Source: Liolophura sinensis
Taxonomy: Eukaryota; Mollusca; Polyplacophora; Chitonida; Chitonidae
Direction of reading: 5' to 3'
Assembly: GCF_032854445.1 (NCBI RefSeq)
Contig: NC_088303.1
Location: 6,147,501 to 6,211,500 of the forward strand
Length of the DNA stretch: 64,000 nucleotides
Under the pieces are notes generated by a model that searched no databases, had not been told where the DNA came from, and saw only the letters and a program-made list of their open reading frames with translations. Of the stretch, positions 36,885 through 47,543 are shown in pieces. Position 1 is the stretch's first letter, and every line of letters starts with the position of its first letter. The translations under genes and the position numbers were made by a program.

Positions 36885-37775
36885 GTGGTCCATTTGTGGC
36901 TTTGTTAGCAAATCGGCTATAATTTGGTCCTTTGTATCGCGAGTAGGCCAAGGTTTCATCCATTGTGTCTGTTTCACCGAATGGCTTTGTCCTTTGTATC
37001 TGTTGTAGTGATCATGATTTGATCCATTGTGCGATTCGGTTTCGGTTTGGTCCTTTGTGTCTGTATCTGTTTTTGCAAGTCGTTCATGTTTTGGTCCATT
37101 GCATCTGTTTTAGGGAGTTGATCATGTTTTGGTCTATTGCATCTGTTTTAAGCGATTCGATCATGGTTTAGTTCTCTGTGTCTATATCTGTTCTAGCAAG
37201 CCATTTATGTGTTGGTCCATTGTATCCGTTTTAGTGAGTTGACCATGTTTTGGTCCATTACATTTGTTTTAAGCGATTCGGCCAAGGTTTAGTCCTTTGC
37301 TTCTGTCTCTTTTTCAACAAGTCGTTCACGTTTTGATCCATTGTATCTGTTTTAGGGAGTTGATCATGTTTTGGTCTATTGCATCTGTTTTAAGCGATTC
37401 GATCATGGTTTAGTTCTCTGTGTCTATATCTGTTCTAGCAAGCCATTTATGTGTTGGTCCATTGTATCCGTTTTAGTGAGTTGACCATGTTTTGGTCCAT
37501 TACATTTGTTTTAAGCGATTCGGCCAAGGTTTAGCCCTTTGTGTCTATATCTGCTTTAGCAAGTCGTTCATGTTTTCGACAATTGTATCTGTTTTTGTGA
37601 GTCGTTCATGGTTTGGTCCATTGTGTCTGATTTAGTGAGTTGATCATGGTTTGGTCACTTGCATCTGTTATAGCTAGTCGGTCAGGGTTTGGTCCATTAT
37701 ATTGTGTTTGACAATCATGGTTTGGCCTGATGAATGTTTTAGAGAGTAGGCCATGCTTTTGTCAATTGTCGTTGC
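36885..37775. repeat. About 40-bp tandem array with a 242-bp higher-order repeat
   Basis: Monomers follow TTTTGGTCCATTGCATCTGT plus TTTAGNGAGTTGATCATG. A block of about 190 bp starting near 37105 recurs almost unchanged near 37347 (offset 242, about six monomers), so the array has a recent higher-order duplication. Confidence 0.9.
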
Positions 37776-39019
37776 AGATTCTCGTAGTTCCATCCATTGT
37801 TTGTATTTAGTCAATCGCTCATTGTTTAGACTGAGATCAGTAATAAATGTGATGATATAAAAGATAGCCATTCCCCGTAACAACAAGTTCGTAACAAGTT
37901 TCCGCCAAGTGTATTAACTGCCCAAAGTTTTCCTGGCGGTCAAGTGGATTTTGGTTTTTGCTTACATGCACATGTGCCTAAAATCTTTGAAAACATGATT
38001 GAGGTTATAGTAAAATAACTTTACTAGACTACGTTGCAAATATTATAGCACATTGCTGCGTAAAAACTACAAGCAAAAAGTGCATTGATATTTAAATATG
38101 TAAACACCCAGAAATAAGCATTTAGCTGAATCATGTCGCCGAAATCTATGCAAGTAATAAAAAGGTTTACTTAAAACTTGCATATAAATGTACGATCAGA
38201 GATCAGATCAGATTGTCTGTTATCTAAAAGTGCTCGTCTCGTTCATGAACTGTACGGTTTCTTTATATTCCCACGGAATAGCCATGGTGTAGCTTGTGAC
38301 ATCAAATAATCATCATTCCTCCCTTCAGTCAGTAAGTTTTAGCGGCAAATCAATCATTATTTAGGCTTACGAATAATTCTCTACGCCATATGTTGTATAG
38401 TAGTGAACAGCACAATGTCTGACTTTGTATATCCTCATATACGTGTACATAGATGTCCTTGTGGCTAGACAATGAACGTAGCAATGAAGGTGTCCCGAGC
38501 TTGTAGGTACACAGCTATAAATCAGAGAGAAAATTGACCCGTTCTTCGACACAAGATGAGTTCGCCTACAAATCAGGGGATATTCCCAGCTCGAAGTTAT
38601 TCACAAGTTTTCAACTAGAAATGGCCATGGTAACTTATCTATTTGCTAATGAGTTTGAGATCGACTAATAGCATTTTGTCTTCAGCAAACTAGTCCGACC
38701 GAAAGCTTTGTTATATGAGGCATATGCCCTAATAAATATACCACAGAAAAGTAGCCCCCCTTTGAGCTTTTACAGTCAACGAGTTTAGCAAAACCTCAGC
38801 CAATACCTCTATTGGTAAGCAAGCTAATCAGTGAAATTCTCTCAAGAGCACTCGGAATGGGTTTCCTCCAACCATTTGCTCTTGTTGGTTTAACTCCTGT
38901 TCTTTTGTCCTTTTGCCCTATTGCAACGTTCGAAATGTCCATTATGGTTTTTGCCTGGGCTGGGAGATAATTTTGTTATCCAAGTCACCCCAGCGGTGGC
39001 ACTGAGTCAGAGATTGGTC
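37776..39019. other. No gene seen
   Basis: AT-rich unique sequence. Confidence 0.45.
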
Positions 39020-39405
39020 TAGCTAAAAGCAGAAGGCTACTTCTTCATCTCTCGCTCCCCATATTGGTAGAAGAGTGATTTTCTCACCCTGTTCAGCAAA
39101 TAACACACGGTCCCAGTGTAGACGCCTTGTTAATAGTTGATCACTACAGCGCTGTAAACACCTATAAAGCCGACCATGGCTGAACTTCACCCGTGCTTCC
39201 CGACAGTTAAATGATAGTCTTATTAGAAGTCTCAGCGTTTCCGTCAACAAACCGAGGTGGAATTGGTTTTCTAAATGGCTGGAATGGTTGTCCAGCTGTA
39301 ACCTCTCAGCTGCCCGGTGGGTACTCCCGCTTCGCGGCCTTGGGGGAGAACAGAGCATTCCAGCCAACCCGGTCGTGAGGATAGTTTTCCCAACCAGATC
39401 TTAGC
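39020..39405 (-). pseudogene. Open frame of about 128 codons, possible transposase or unknown gene remnant
   Basis: The minus strand is open from 39405 to a TAG at about 39020, with coding-like codons. It includes RRLHWDRVLFAEQGEKITLL; the W-x-R-V-L-F-x-E block loosely resembles the segment around the second catalytic Asp of Tc1-like transposases (WxRVLFSDE), but the Asp is absent and nothing else matches. No terminal inverted repeats were noticed. It may be a decayed transposase, an unknown exon, or chance. Confidence 0.3.
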
Positions 39406-39729
39406 ATCGCTCTCGTTTAAACAACGACTTCAATACATGCAATCATGAATTGAATTCCTGGCGTCCGACGTATAAGATTATACGGCTAACTGGATTTTGT
39501 ATTAAGAATTTGGACAAGAATCGGGGTATGTGGGGAATTTTAAAACGCGATTTGTATTAACACCAAAGGAAATGTATCTCAAAGTCCTTATGATACCACT
39601 GTCTCCTCCGTTTAACCTGAGTGACGGGCTAGAATGACTGTTGGGGCCTTTACAATATACGTTACATCTGCCTTTCCTTTTAATTGTAAATGTAGGCATC
39701 TGAATGATTCGTTATTTGTGCAGGTTGGC

Positions 39730-39784
39730 AAAATGTGTACTTGATGAGGAAAGAAAGTTTTTTTCCTCATCAAGTATACATTTT
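39730..39784. other. Near-perfect 23-bp hairpin
   Basis: Arms 39730-39752 and 39762-39784 are reverse complements (core TACTTGATGAGGAAA / TTTCCTCATCAAGTA) with one G-T position, and a 9-base loop. Stem length is microRNA-precursor-like, although the loop is short. It could also be a tiny foldback element. Confidence 0.85.
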
Positions 39785-40407
39785 CACAGGATAACGGTCG
39801 ATTAACTTGAAAATGTTTAGCATTAACAAAGGCAATGCAAACAAACTTAACAAAACCTCTTCTGATAAATATCAAATATCAAGCTGTCATTAAAATTCAT
39901 AGATCTACAGCTTTCTTTGAAATCGTTCGCTGTGCGCAAATTTCTGTTCTTTGGTTCTGTACAAATACGTGCGATTTAATTATACAACATTTTAAAATTA
40001 GGGTCGGTATTTTAGAGGCCTTCCCATTACATTTTGCATATGTTTAGACCTTCGTGTTTGCTAGTTGTTTTTAAAAACATTTCGTAATATAAAACTGTGT
40101 TTGTTTGATGTGGTGATTGATGTAATGTCCTTATTTAGCAACAACAAACTCTCATGCTAGTGATAGTATCACATGTCCACCGTTTTGTTTTATTTCGCAA
40201 AACTCCAACCTGACACAGCGATGGATTTTAGCTGGTGACTGTGCATATAGCCGTCGAGCCCAATAAAAAATTTCTCAAGCAAAAACAAATTTATCATACA
40301 TGTAGTTTGTATTACCATAGACAAAGTTTCAGGCTCCGTTTCTAAATTTTACTCGGGGACAGATCGGCATCAAAATGCACAGAAGGAGCCAGTGTTCCAC
40401 ACGGGAA
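39785..40407. other. No gene; possible poly(A) signal for the next exon
   Basis: AT-rich. On the minus strand an AATAAA lies at 40189-40194, about 215 bases beyond the stop of the candidate exon at 40408-40608. Confidence 0.35.
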
Positions 40408-40608
40408 TTAACTGAAGAGCCCTTCTGGTGTATTCTCAAGATCTTCTATAATGTTGTAAATACGTTTTGGGTTCAGTGGTAAGAGACATATAACATGTTT
40501 ATTTGCTATGTGAAGTAGACCCGGTGAAAAGTCGTACTGATAGCTTTTGGAGTTGACAGCTAGACGCAAGATTTCGTTCCATGAACTAAGCCAATAATGC
40601 ATATAAAC
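40408..40608 (-). CDS. Candidate terminal exon, unrecognised
   Basis: The minus strand has a good acceptor (GAATCCTTTTCAAG ending at 40609), then an in-phase frame of 66 codons to a TAA at 40408-40410. The peptide includes MHYWLSSWNEILRLAV and PLNPKRIYNIIEDLENTPEG, which look like ordinary globular protein. No family recognised. An AATAAA follows at 40194-40189. Confidence 0.4.
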   Translation of the reverse strand, partial: VYMHYWLSSWNEILRLAVNSKSYQYDFSPGLLHIANKHVICLLPLNPKRIYNIIEDLENTPEGLFS

Positions 40609-41373
40609 CTTGAAAAGGATTCACTCAAATTCATTCATTTGGTATATAAAAAAAAAATAAAACAGAAATGGCAGCGGGGCAAATAAATCTTTGGCGCCAG
40701 ACTTTGGACTCTGTAGTTAACATTGATCTCAGATATAAAAACACAGTGACATTATCGACCTTAAGTGTGGACTGGCGTTCAAGCTAGAATCCGGCCCGAA
40801 ATTGGATTCACCCAATTTTTTCCGTCGACCTTATGTTGTCATTATTGAAATGTTACGGCTAATGTTTTTACCACGACCCGTATAAAATGGCCTCCCAGAA
40901 TCTACATCAGACTGCGCCCTTTACCCTCCCCCCTCAACCTCTCCCCCCTGTAACTCTCCCCCTCTATAGCTGCCTTGCTTTTCTTGTATTCATTACAGAC
41001 TATATAAATTCTCTAAAACTGTTTTACATATCGGGTTCTCTTAAAGAGATGGAAGTGTACATAATTGTTGTCGGTTATATTAGCTTACCTTTGAGGTTGA
41101 CAAAGTATTTGCGCTATTAGTCAGAATAACAAATGCTGGTTTGGGAATTTAAGTTGCCGTTATCTTGAAACTTCAGTCAATCTGATTTGTCAAGAATACG
41201 AACAACCGATTCCTCCTCAAAACGTATCTTTTCATTAAGCTACTGGAGGAGGAAATTAGGTGTCCGATCTCACTGAATTATTACATTATCCACTAGGATC
41301 TTTGTATGAACCCATTCAAAATGCCAGTCGATGTATAGAGAAGTTAAGCAACTTATAGGCATGCAGCGAGTGA
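40609..41373. other. No gene seen
   Basis: Unique sequence with a C-rich patch (about 40915-40965). Confidence 0.4.
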
Positions 41374-41440
41374 CGGTAGATAAATGTGGTTTTGTCTTAA
41401 GTACAGCATAAAATACAATCAAATAAATAAGTAACTGACT
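41374..41440 (+). mobile_element. SINE 3' end relic, + orientation
   Basis: GACGGTAGATAAATGTGG through CTTAAGTACAGCATAAAAT and an AAATAAATAAG tail match the SINE 3' end (GAGTACGGCGTAAAACACC...AAATAAAT). The 161-codon minus frame at 41270-41755 runs through this relic. Confidence 0.65.
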
Positions 41441-41770
41441 GAAAACTCCACATTGGCAGCACAGGCTAAGTTTATTTGAACCTTCCATAATTACACATGT
41501 TAAAAACTGAGCGTACGAAATTTGTGTGGAACAGACTTCTGACAAGCTTCTCACTTTTGTAATGTAAATCGCAATGTAAAAAATGCAGAGAATCTGAAAT
41601 TTTTGAGAATAGTAGGCATTTGTCTTTTCCCTACTTTGATGAAATTTTGAATCTGTGGATGACATTTTTGATCGCAGGGACGAAGAAATCTCACGGTATC
41701 GCAAGAGAAAGAATTTGTAATTATACAAAGTAAATATAGCGATAAGAATATCCATTATATTTATGTTATA

Positions 41771-41905
41771 ACGTTGAAGTTTTACTTAGTACTCAAGAAT
41801 ATTTCACATTACCCCGGTCAGCATTAAGGTGGGAAGAGCCCGCGGGAAGCCCACCAACATCCAAAGTTGCTAGCAGACCAGTACCCATTGCAAAGAAAAC
41901 AGTGG
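41771..41905 (-). mobile_element. Diverged SINE relic, minus orientation
   Basis: ACTCAAGAATATTTCACAT, GGTCAGCATTAAGGTGGGA and GAGCCCGCGGGAAGCCCACC match the SINE body with many changes. No head is recognisable. Confidence 0.75.
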
Positions 41906-44900
41906 AAACCTTCAATTTATCCCTGAGCTTCCTCTTGCTAACCCCACCAGGCACCTATGTGGTCTGAAATTTATAGGCTTAAAGACGCCGAAGCCAATAA
42001 AACGAAAAATGCAAGAGGGTGTGATTGCTAGGCAACATCCAGGATGTCGTCAACAGCTCTTTACGGACACCAGTCTAATTCAAACGGATCTCATCCTGAT
42101 GTGTTTGCATGGTAACGACTTCAATCTAAGATAATGATGACAGGACTGCCTTTAAATTAAAAATGAAAGTAATTAGTCCACACGCAGATAAAATTATTTT
42201 TTAGTTATTTGCCTGCAGCTCCGCTTGTTGTATACAGTTTTGTCAAGTGCGTCTTTCAAGTCGAGGGCGCCATGTGTGTTTACGTAGAATTTGGTCATTA
42301 CAATGTATGAATGTGTTTGTAACTGATTACTTTGAAATAACCATATGAACACATACTACGAATTTGTGTTACCGTGGTACTATAATTTCAGTTAAGTAAA
42401 ATCCTACCTTAAGATTGCTGTCTGAAACAGGGCTTGAAATATGCCATTTGTTCTTATCTGACTGCTAAGACGTATTGTCATATAAGCTACAAATTTGTAG
42501 TTTCTCATATTGCTTGTATGGCATTTGCTTCACAGCCCTGAGCTTTGAGACATGCGCAATACAACATAGAACCCAGTACAATTTCGACACATTACGTTTG
42601 GGAGTGATAACGATAAGAATTCTTTTCGGACGAAAAAAGCATTTTTGGACACTTCCTACTAATATAATGCGCATGTTATTGGAAGGAAAAACACTTCGCA
42701 TTCTGAATGTGTCTTGTCAACTTTCTACCTTATGATGGAATAAACAACATGACTGTCGTTGTTTTCATTATAGGTAAAGTTATCTTATGGATAAAGACGA
42801 TATTGATTTTGTATCACCAGATACTTTGTAGAACTTATGCAGCAACCGATATCCTTTATCATCATCATAAACGTGTGTCAGGTGTATTTCCCACATCTCA
42901 GAACGTATGCTCGTGGGCATTTGTTCTTCTACAGTCGCGCATCGCCATACCTAAAACACTTAGCAAATTGCATAATTCGTTAAAGTGTTCATGTCAGGCT
43001 TCAAAATAATACCATTAATTTCTTGTTTCATCGTTTGCTTCCTATGGAATCTGGAACACTACGTTAGAAGAATGACAGTACCGCTTTACACAAAACATGT
43101 CCCTTTCAGGAATCGCAAAATGCTCCAGCTACGCGTCGATTTGTTATTGTCCTTGACTTTCGCGGCAAGTGAAGCATGCCAGCCTGGCTCTGTCCTTCTG
43201 TCGGTTTCTCACACTTTGTTTTTGTGCAATAAATGTTCCCAATATTGTTAGATATCTATATAGTCTTGTGTGCAATTTGATTTCTTCAAAACTGTAAATG
43301 AATTTCGATACTCAGCCGGATCCATGAATACATTTGTCATATTTAACGTTTTGTATAATTTTGTTTCATCGTTGGTTTCGCGTTTCGTGTATTGAATTCT
43401 GCCAGTCCCATTGGTCGTTGGTTTTGAGGCTACGACAGCTCTAATTGTTGTCCAATTTGTACAAATTTTTGTATGCAGGTTAATTGTTTGCTAAGTAAAA
43501 TACATAAAGCCTCACTCCTCGGGCCTATTTCACGCGCGGTTTTAAGATTTGGTGTAAAGTTATTACCCAAATTTAATTTAACTATTATCCAAATGAAATA
43601 TCTGTATTCAATCTGCTGAAAACTCTAACCGCCGAGTCTTTGCTGTGGTAGAGCATAATTTCAGCCACGTTTGAGCTTCAAATAATTAATATTTAGCTTT
43701 TTGTAACACAGATTTTAGCCCAAAAAGGATTTGTGAAAGAGCCTCGAAGACCTGCATGTGGAGACGCACAAATGGCATGTTTTGTACAGTCATTTCTCAG
43801 TCGGTTGCAGCTTGACCTGTGACATACCGCTACCTAAGTCAATGTATGTGTTACTCAGTCGGTCTGTCGGTCCGCTATGATTTTCTTAGAATTTGCTGAT
43901 ATGTCGTTAGTTTGTCTTCTTCTGAACTTATGTTGCACATACATGTGTTCATGGCATAAACGTTTTCATTTCTGTCGCCTGATCAAAATCTGAGTCACAT
44001 TCAAACGATGTATCCCAGCCACTGTGTGTGAATTAACCAGACTTTTCTATTGATAGACATTATCCAACAGATACACGAAAAGTTTGGCAGTTGAATCCAA
44101 GCAAACTGTTTAACATTTACTTTGTGACCTTCTAAAAGTGCAAAGCTAATGATCCACGTTATGTGCTTGGCATTTCATAATTCCATGGCCGTTACTTTTT
44201 GTATTTGAAAAAAAGCCCGCAAGACCACTGCCAGTTCTCAATTTTAAATAGCAGGAAGGACCCTCTAGATTAATAAAATACAATGTGCTTTTGTCAGATT
44301 TATGTTAGATTTATATTAGTATCATTGTACTAGATTTGTCTGGTCGCAGTTAGCCACACTTAATATATAGTTCTCGAGATTTTTTTTAGGGTACGGCGTT
44401 TGACATGATATGATATGACTTTAAATGAGATTCTTTTCTTACAACAGCCGATGCAGGCAAATATGGCCCCTAGATGGATATTCATGGTTCTTATTTATGC
44501 TTACTTATAACAGAAAGATAAAAAAAACTGCGTTGCTTTTATTTAGATTACGAGATGTATCCTTTAATATATAGTCTGTCGGTGCATTCAAGAAATGGTG
44601 TCTAATGTCCAGTAAATGTATTCTCCTTAAGTGTAGACTGTGGTCAAAACCAGAAAAATATCAATGAACATAGTCTTACTGCTACCGTAAAAATGGACAG
44701 TCACAGATGTTTTAGGTCTGTCGCTTATCTGTTTTATGAAAAGACTGCTTTATTAATGGCGTAGAATTATTTGTGGAGTGACATTTATCACACGATATAT
44801 CATCAATCTTTGAGTTGAACTTTCGGACGTTTTCCAATAACATAACGTATGGAAATTAGTCCATTTTTATGGATCGACTATCTGCGCATTCTATTGCATA

Positions 44901-44941
44901 TGTGGCGTCTTAATTTTTTTTTACCAGTATTTGTACCTTTG
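41906..44941. other. Unique AT-rich stretch, no supported gene
   Basis: Frames of 78-100 codons at 42465-43251 overlap on both strands and have no recognisable motif. No repeats of note. Confidence 0.4.
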
Positions 44942-45365
44942 TCATCTGAATGGTACGACAGCGGCAGTGGTGTAATAAATGACTTCTCCTAAAGCAATTC
45001 GCCTTGTGAGGCATTGACTACCGATCCTGGTTGTAATAAATGCAATAGCAAATTTTTTCCTGTTGGAATTCATTTTTTGATAGACATTCTTGTCAAAATC
45101 TACTTTGTCATCTAAGGTGAGGAAAGCGAAGCCGCCTTTTGACCCATTGGCGCCGTCCGTCTTGTTCGCGGTATAAAAACACAAGCACGTGATATTTTTC
45201 TGAAAACTAAGATATTTGAATGGAAACGAATCTGCCTTTTCAGTTATTATCAAATGATTCCAGGCTGAACACAATTTCTCCGAACCTTTCACATCGCTTT
45301 TCTGTTTAGTTTTTTGACGGCTAGTGTGCTTTCATTTTGCCATATTAAACCCAATGTGTGTGTTT
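44942..45365 (-). CDS. Open frame of about 139 codons, unrecognised
   Basis: The minus strand is open from 45365 to a TGA at 44942-44944, with an acceptor-like AAACTAAACAG near 45303. Peptides such as ANGSKGGFAFLTLDDKVDFD and KKFAIAFITTRIGSQ look protein-like. An AATAAA lies about 190 bases past the stop (44754-44749). About one frame of this length is expected by chance in 64 kb, so confidence is limited. No family recognised. Confidence 0.33.
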
Positions 45366-45453
45366 AATTGATGTCTTGTCAATCGTGCACTTATGATAAT
45401 ATCGAGTATATCAAATCAGGGACCTCCTTGGCCGATGTTATTTCATTGTTGTT

Positions 45454-45560
45454 ATTTTGATGCCATAATCAAGAATGTTTCACTTATACAATCGCGGTCA
45501 GTTTTACAGATGGGGGAAATTATCACCGGTGAACAACCAAGAGGAAATCATTGATTATTT
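45454..45560 (-). mobile_element. Diverged SINE relic
   Basis: ATAATCAAGAATGTTTCACTT, CGCGGTCAGTTTTACAGATG and CAACCAAGAGGAAATCA are degraded SINE body matches. Confidence 0.6.
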
Positions 45561-45576
45561 TGTGATGTATAAGGTA

Positions 45577-45658
45577 TCTTATTTATTTATTTTTATTTAT
45601 TTATTTCATTGGTGTTTTACGCCGTACTCAAGAAAACTTCACTGATACGACGGCGGCC
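45577..45658 (-). mobile_element. SINE 3' part, continuous with the left inverted-repeat arm
   Basis: TTTATTTATT tail, GGTGTTTTACGCCGTACTC and CGACGGCGGCC, as in the intact SINE. The body continues into 45659 and then runs into unrelated sequence, so the element is chimeric or truncated. Confidence 0.8.
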
Positions 45659-45933
45659 AGCATTATGGTGGGAGGAAACCGGGCGGAGCTCGGATGAAAT
45701 CCACTGCCGTCACACCTTCCCACGTACCGTAGCAATTCAGCTACAATGCATGAGATTCCACCACCATAAAAACAATATTGTCATATATTCATAGGCTGTC
45801 AAACAATTATTTGTCCTCGTTTACTTCGGTAGGGTCATAACCGAGAAAGTTTAGTGGAATTCAGCATAATCACACGCCGAATTCGCTTAGTTCGCTATGT
45901 AATGTGAGTCTATTGCTGTGGGACAAATAAACC
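45659..45933 (+). repeat. Left arm of a 275-bp inverted repeat
   Basis: Reads AGCATTATGGTGGGAGGAAA to GGGACAAATAAACC. Its reverse complement, with only about ten differences seen by eye, is at 47267-47543. The arm starts inside a SINE body and extends into non-SINE sequence, so it is a duplicated genomic segment rather than two independent SINE insertions. Confidence 0.95.
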
Positions 45934-45956
45934 CAGGTAACTAAATTAAAATGGAT

Positions 45957-46452
45957 TGTAAACCTATCAGTTACTCACGCCCAACTCGTCAGTAACTCTG
46001 AACCCACGATTGTAGCATAACCGTCGTCAGTAACTCAGGCCCCACTCGTCAGAACTCTGAAACCACGATTGCAGTGTAACCCTCGTCTTTAACTCAGACC
46101 CCATGATTGCAGTGTAACCGTCGTCAGTAACTCAGGCCCCAATCGTCAGTAACCCACAATTGTAGCGTAACGGTCGTTAGTAACTCAAGCCCCACTCGTC
46201 AGTAACTCTGATCCCGCGATTGCAATGTAACCGTCGCCAGTAACTCAGGCCCCACTCGTCAGTAACCCACAATTGTAGCGTAACCGTCACCAGTAACTCA
46301 GGCCCCACCCGTCAGTAACTCAGACTCCACGATTGCAGTGTAACACACGTCAGTAACTCAGGTCCCACTCGTCAGTGCCTCAGACCCCACGATTGCACTG
46401 TAACCCACGTCAGTAACTCAGACCCTACGATTGCAGTGAAACTCTTGTCAGT
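45957..46452. repeat. 60-bp tandem array, about 8 copies
   Basis: Unit CAGTAACTCAGGCCCCACTC, GTCAGTAACTCTGAACCCAC, GATTGTAGCGTAACCGTCGT, with two related halves and variable unit loss. Confidence 0.9.
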
Positions 46453-46481
46453 AAGTTTATTTTATCGTGCATGTAAGCTCA

Positions 46482-47266
46482 TTTGATACTAAACTGATGT
46501 AAATGTGTTCAGGCGTTCTTCATAATAAACTGATGTAAATGTGTTCAGATGTCTTTCATACCAAAACTGATGTAAATATGTTCAGACGTCCGTCATACCA
46601 AAACTGATGTAAATGTGTTCAGGTGTCCTTCATACTAAACTGATGTAAATGTGTTCAGACATCCTTCATACCAAAACTGATGTAAATGTGTTCAGACGTC
46701 CTTCATACTATACTGATGTAAATGTGTTCAGATGTTCTTCACACCAAACTGATGTAAATTTGTTCACGCGTCCTTCATACTAAACTGATGTAAATGTGTT
46801 CAAATGGCCTTTATACTAAAACTTATGTAAATGTGTTCAGATGTCTCTCATACTAAAACAGATGTAAATGTGTTCAGACGTCCTTGTACTAAACTGATGT
46901 CAATGTGTTCAGGCATCCCTCGTACTAAACTGATGTAAATGTGTTCGAGCGTCTTCCGTACTAAACTGATATAAATATGTCCAGATGTCCTTCTTACTAA
47001 ACTGATGTAAATGTGTTCGGACGTCCTTCGTACTAAACTGATGTAAATGTGTTCAGACGTCCTTGTACTAAACTGATGTCAATGTGTTCAGGCATCCCTC
47101 GTACTAAACTGATGTAAATGTGTTCGAGCGTCTTCCGTACTAAACTGATATAAATATGTCCAGATGTCCTTCTTACTAAACTGACGTAAATGTGTTCGGA
47201 CGTCCTTCGTACTAAACTGATGTAACTGTGTTCAGACGTCCATTATACCAAAACTGATGTAAATGT
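46482..47266. repeat. 36-bp satellite, left block, with 179-bp higher-order repeat
   Basis: Unit ACTGATGTAAATGTGTTCAG, ACGTCCTTCATACTAA. A five-monomer block starting at about 46882 recurs at 47061 (offset 179). The unit has a stop codon in all six frames, so the array is not coding. Confidence 0.96.
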
Positions 47267-47543
47267 GGTTTATTTGTCCCACAGCAATAGACTCACATTA
47301 CATATAGACAACTAAGCGAATGCGGCGTGTGATTATGCTAAATTCCACTAAACTTTCTCGGCTATGACCCTACCAATGTAAACGAGGACAAATAATTGTT
47401 TGACAGCCTATGAATATATGACAATATTGTTTTTATGATGGTGGAATCTCATGCATTGTAGCTGAATTGCTACGGTACGTGGGAAGGTGTGACGGCAGTG
47501 GATTTCATCCGAGCTCCGCCCGGTTTCCTCCCACCATAATGCT
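47267..47543 (-). repeat. Right arm of the inverted repeat, embedded in the satellite
   Basis: Reverse complement of 45659-45933, 277 bp. The satellite runs straight into it on both sides (AAATGTG|GTTTATTTG and AATGCT|AAACTAAACTGATG). Its right edge falls at an arbitrary point in the SINE body. It contains no gene. Confidence 0.95.

Noticed and set aside
41270-41755. 161-codon minus open frame
   Set aside because: It crosses a SINE 3'-end relic (41374-41440) and the rest has no recognisable motif; the length is within chance.
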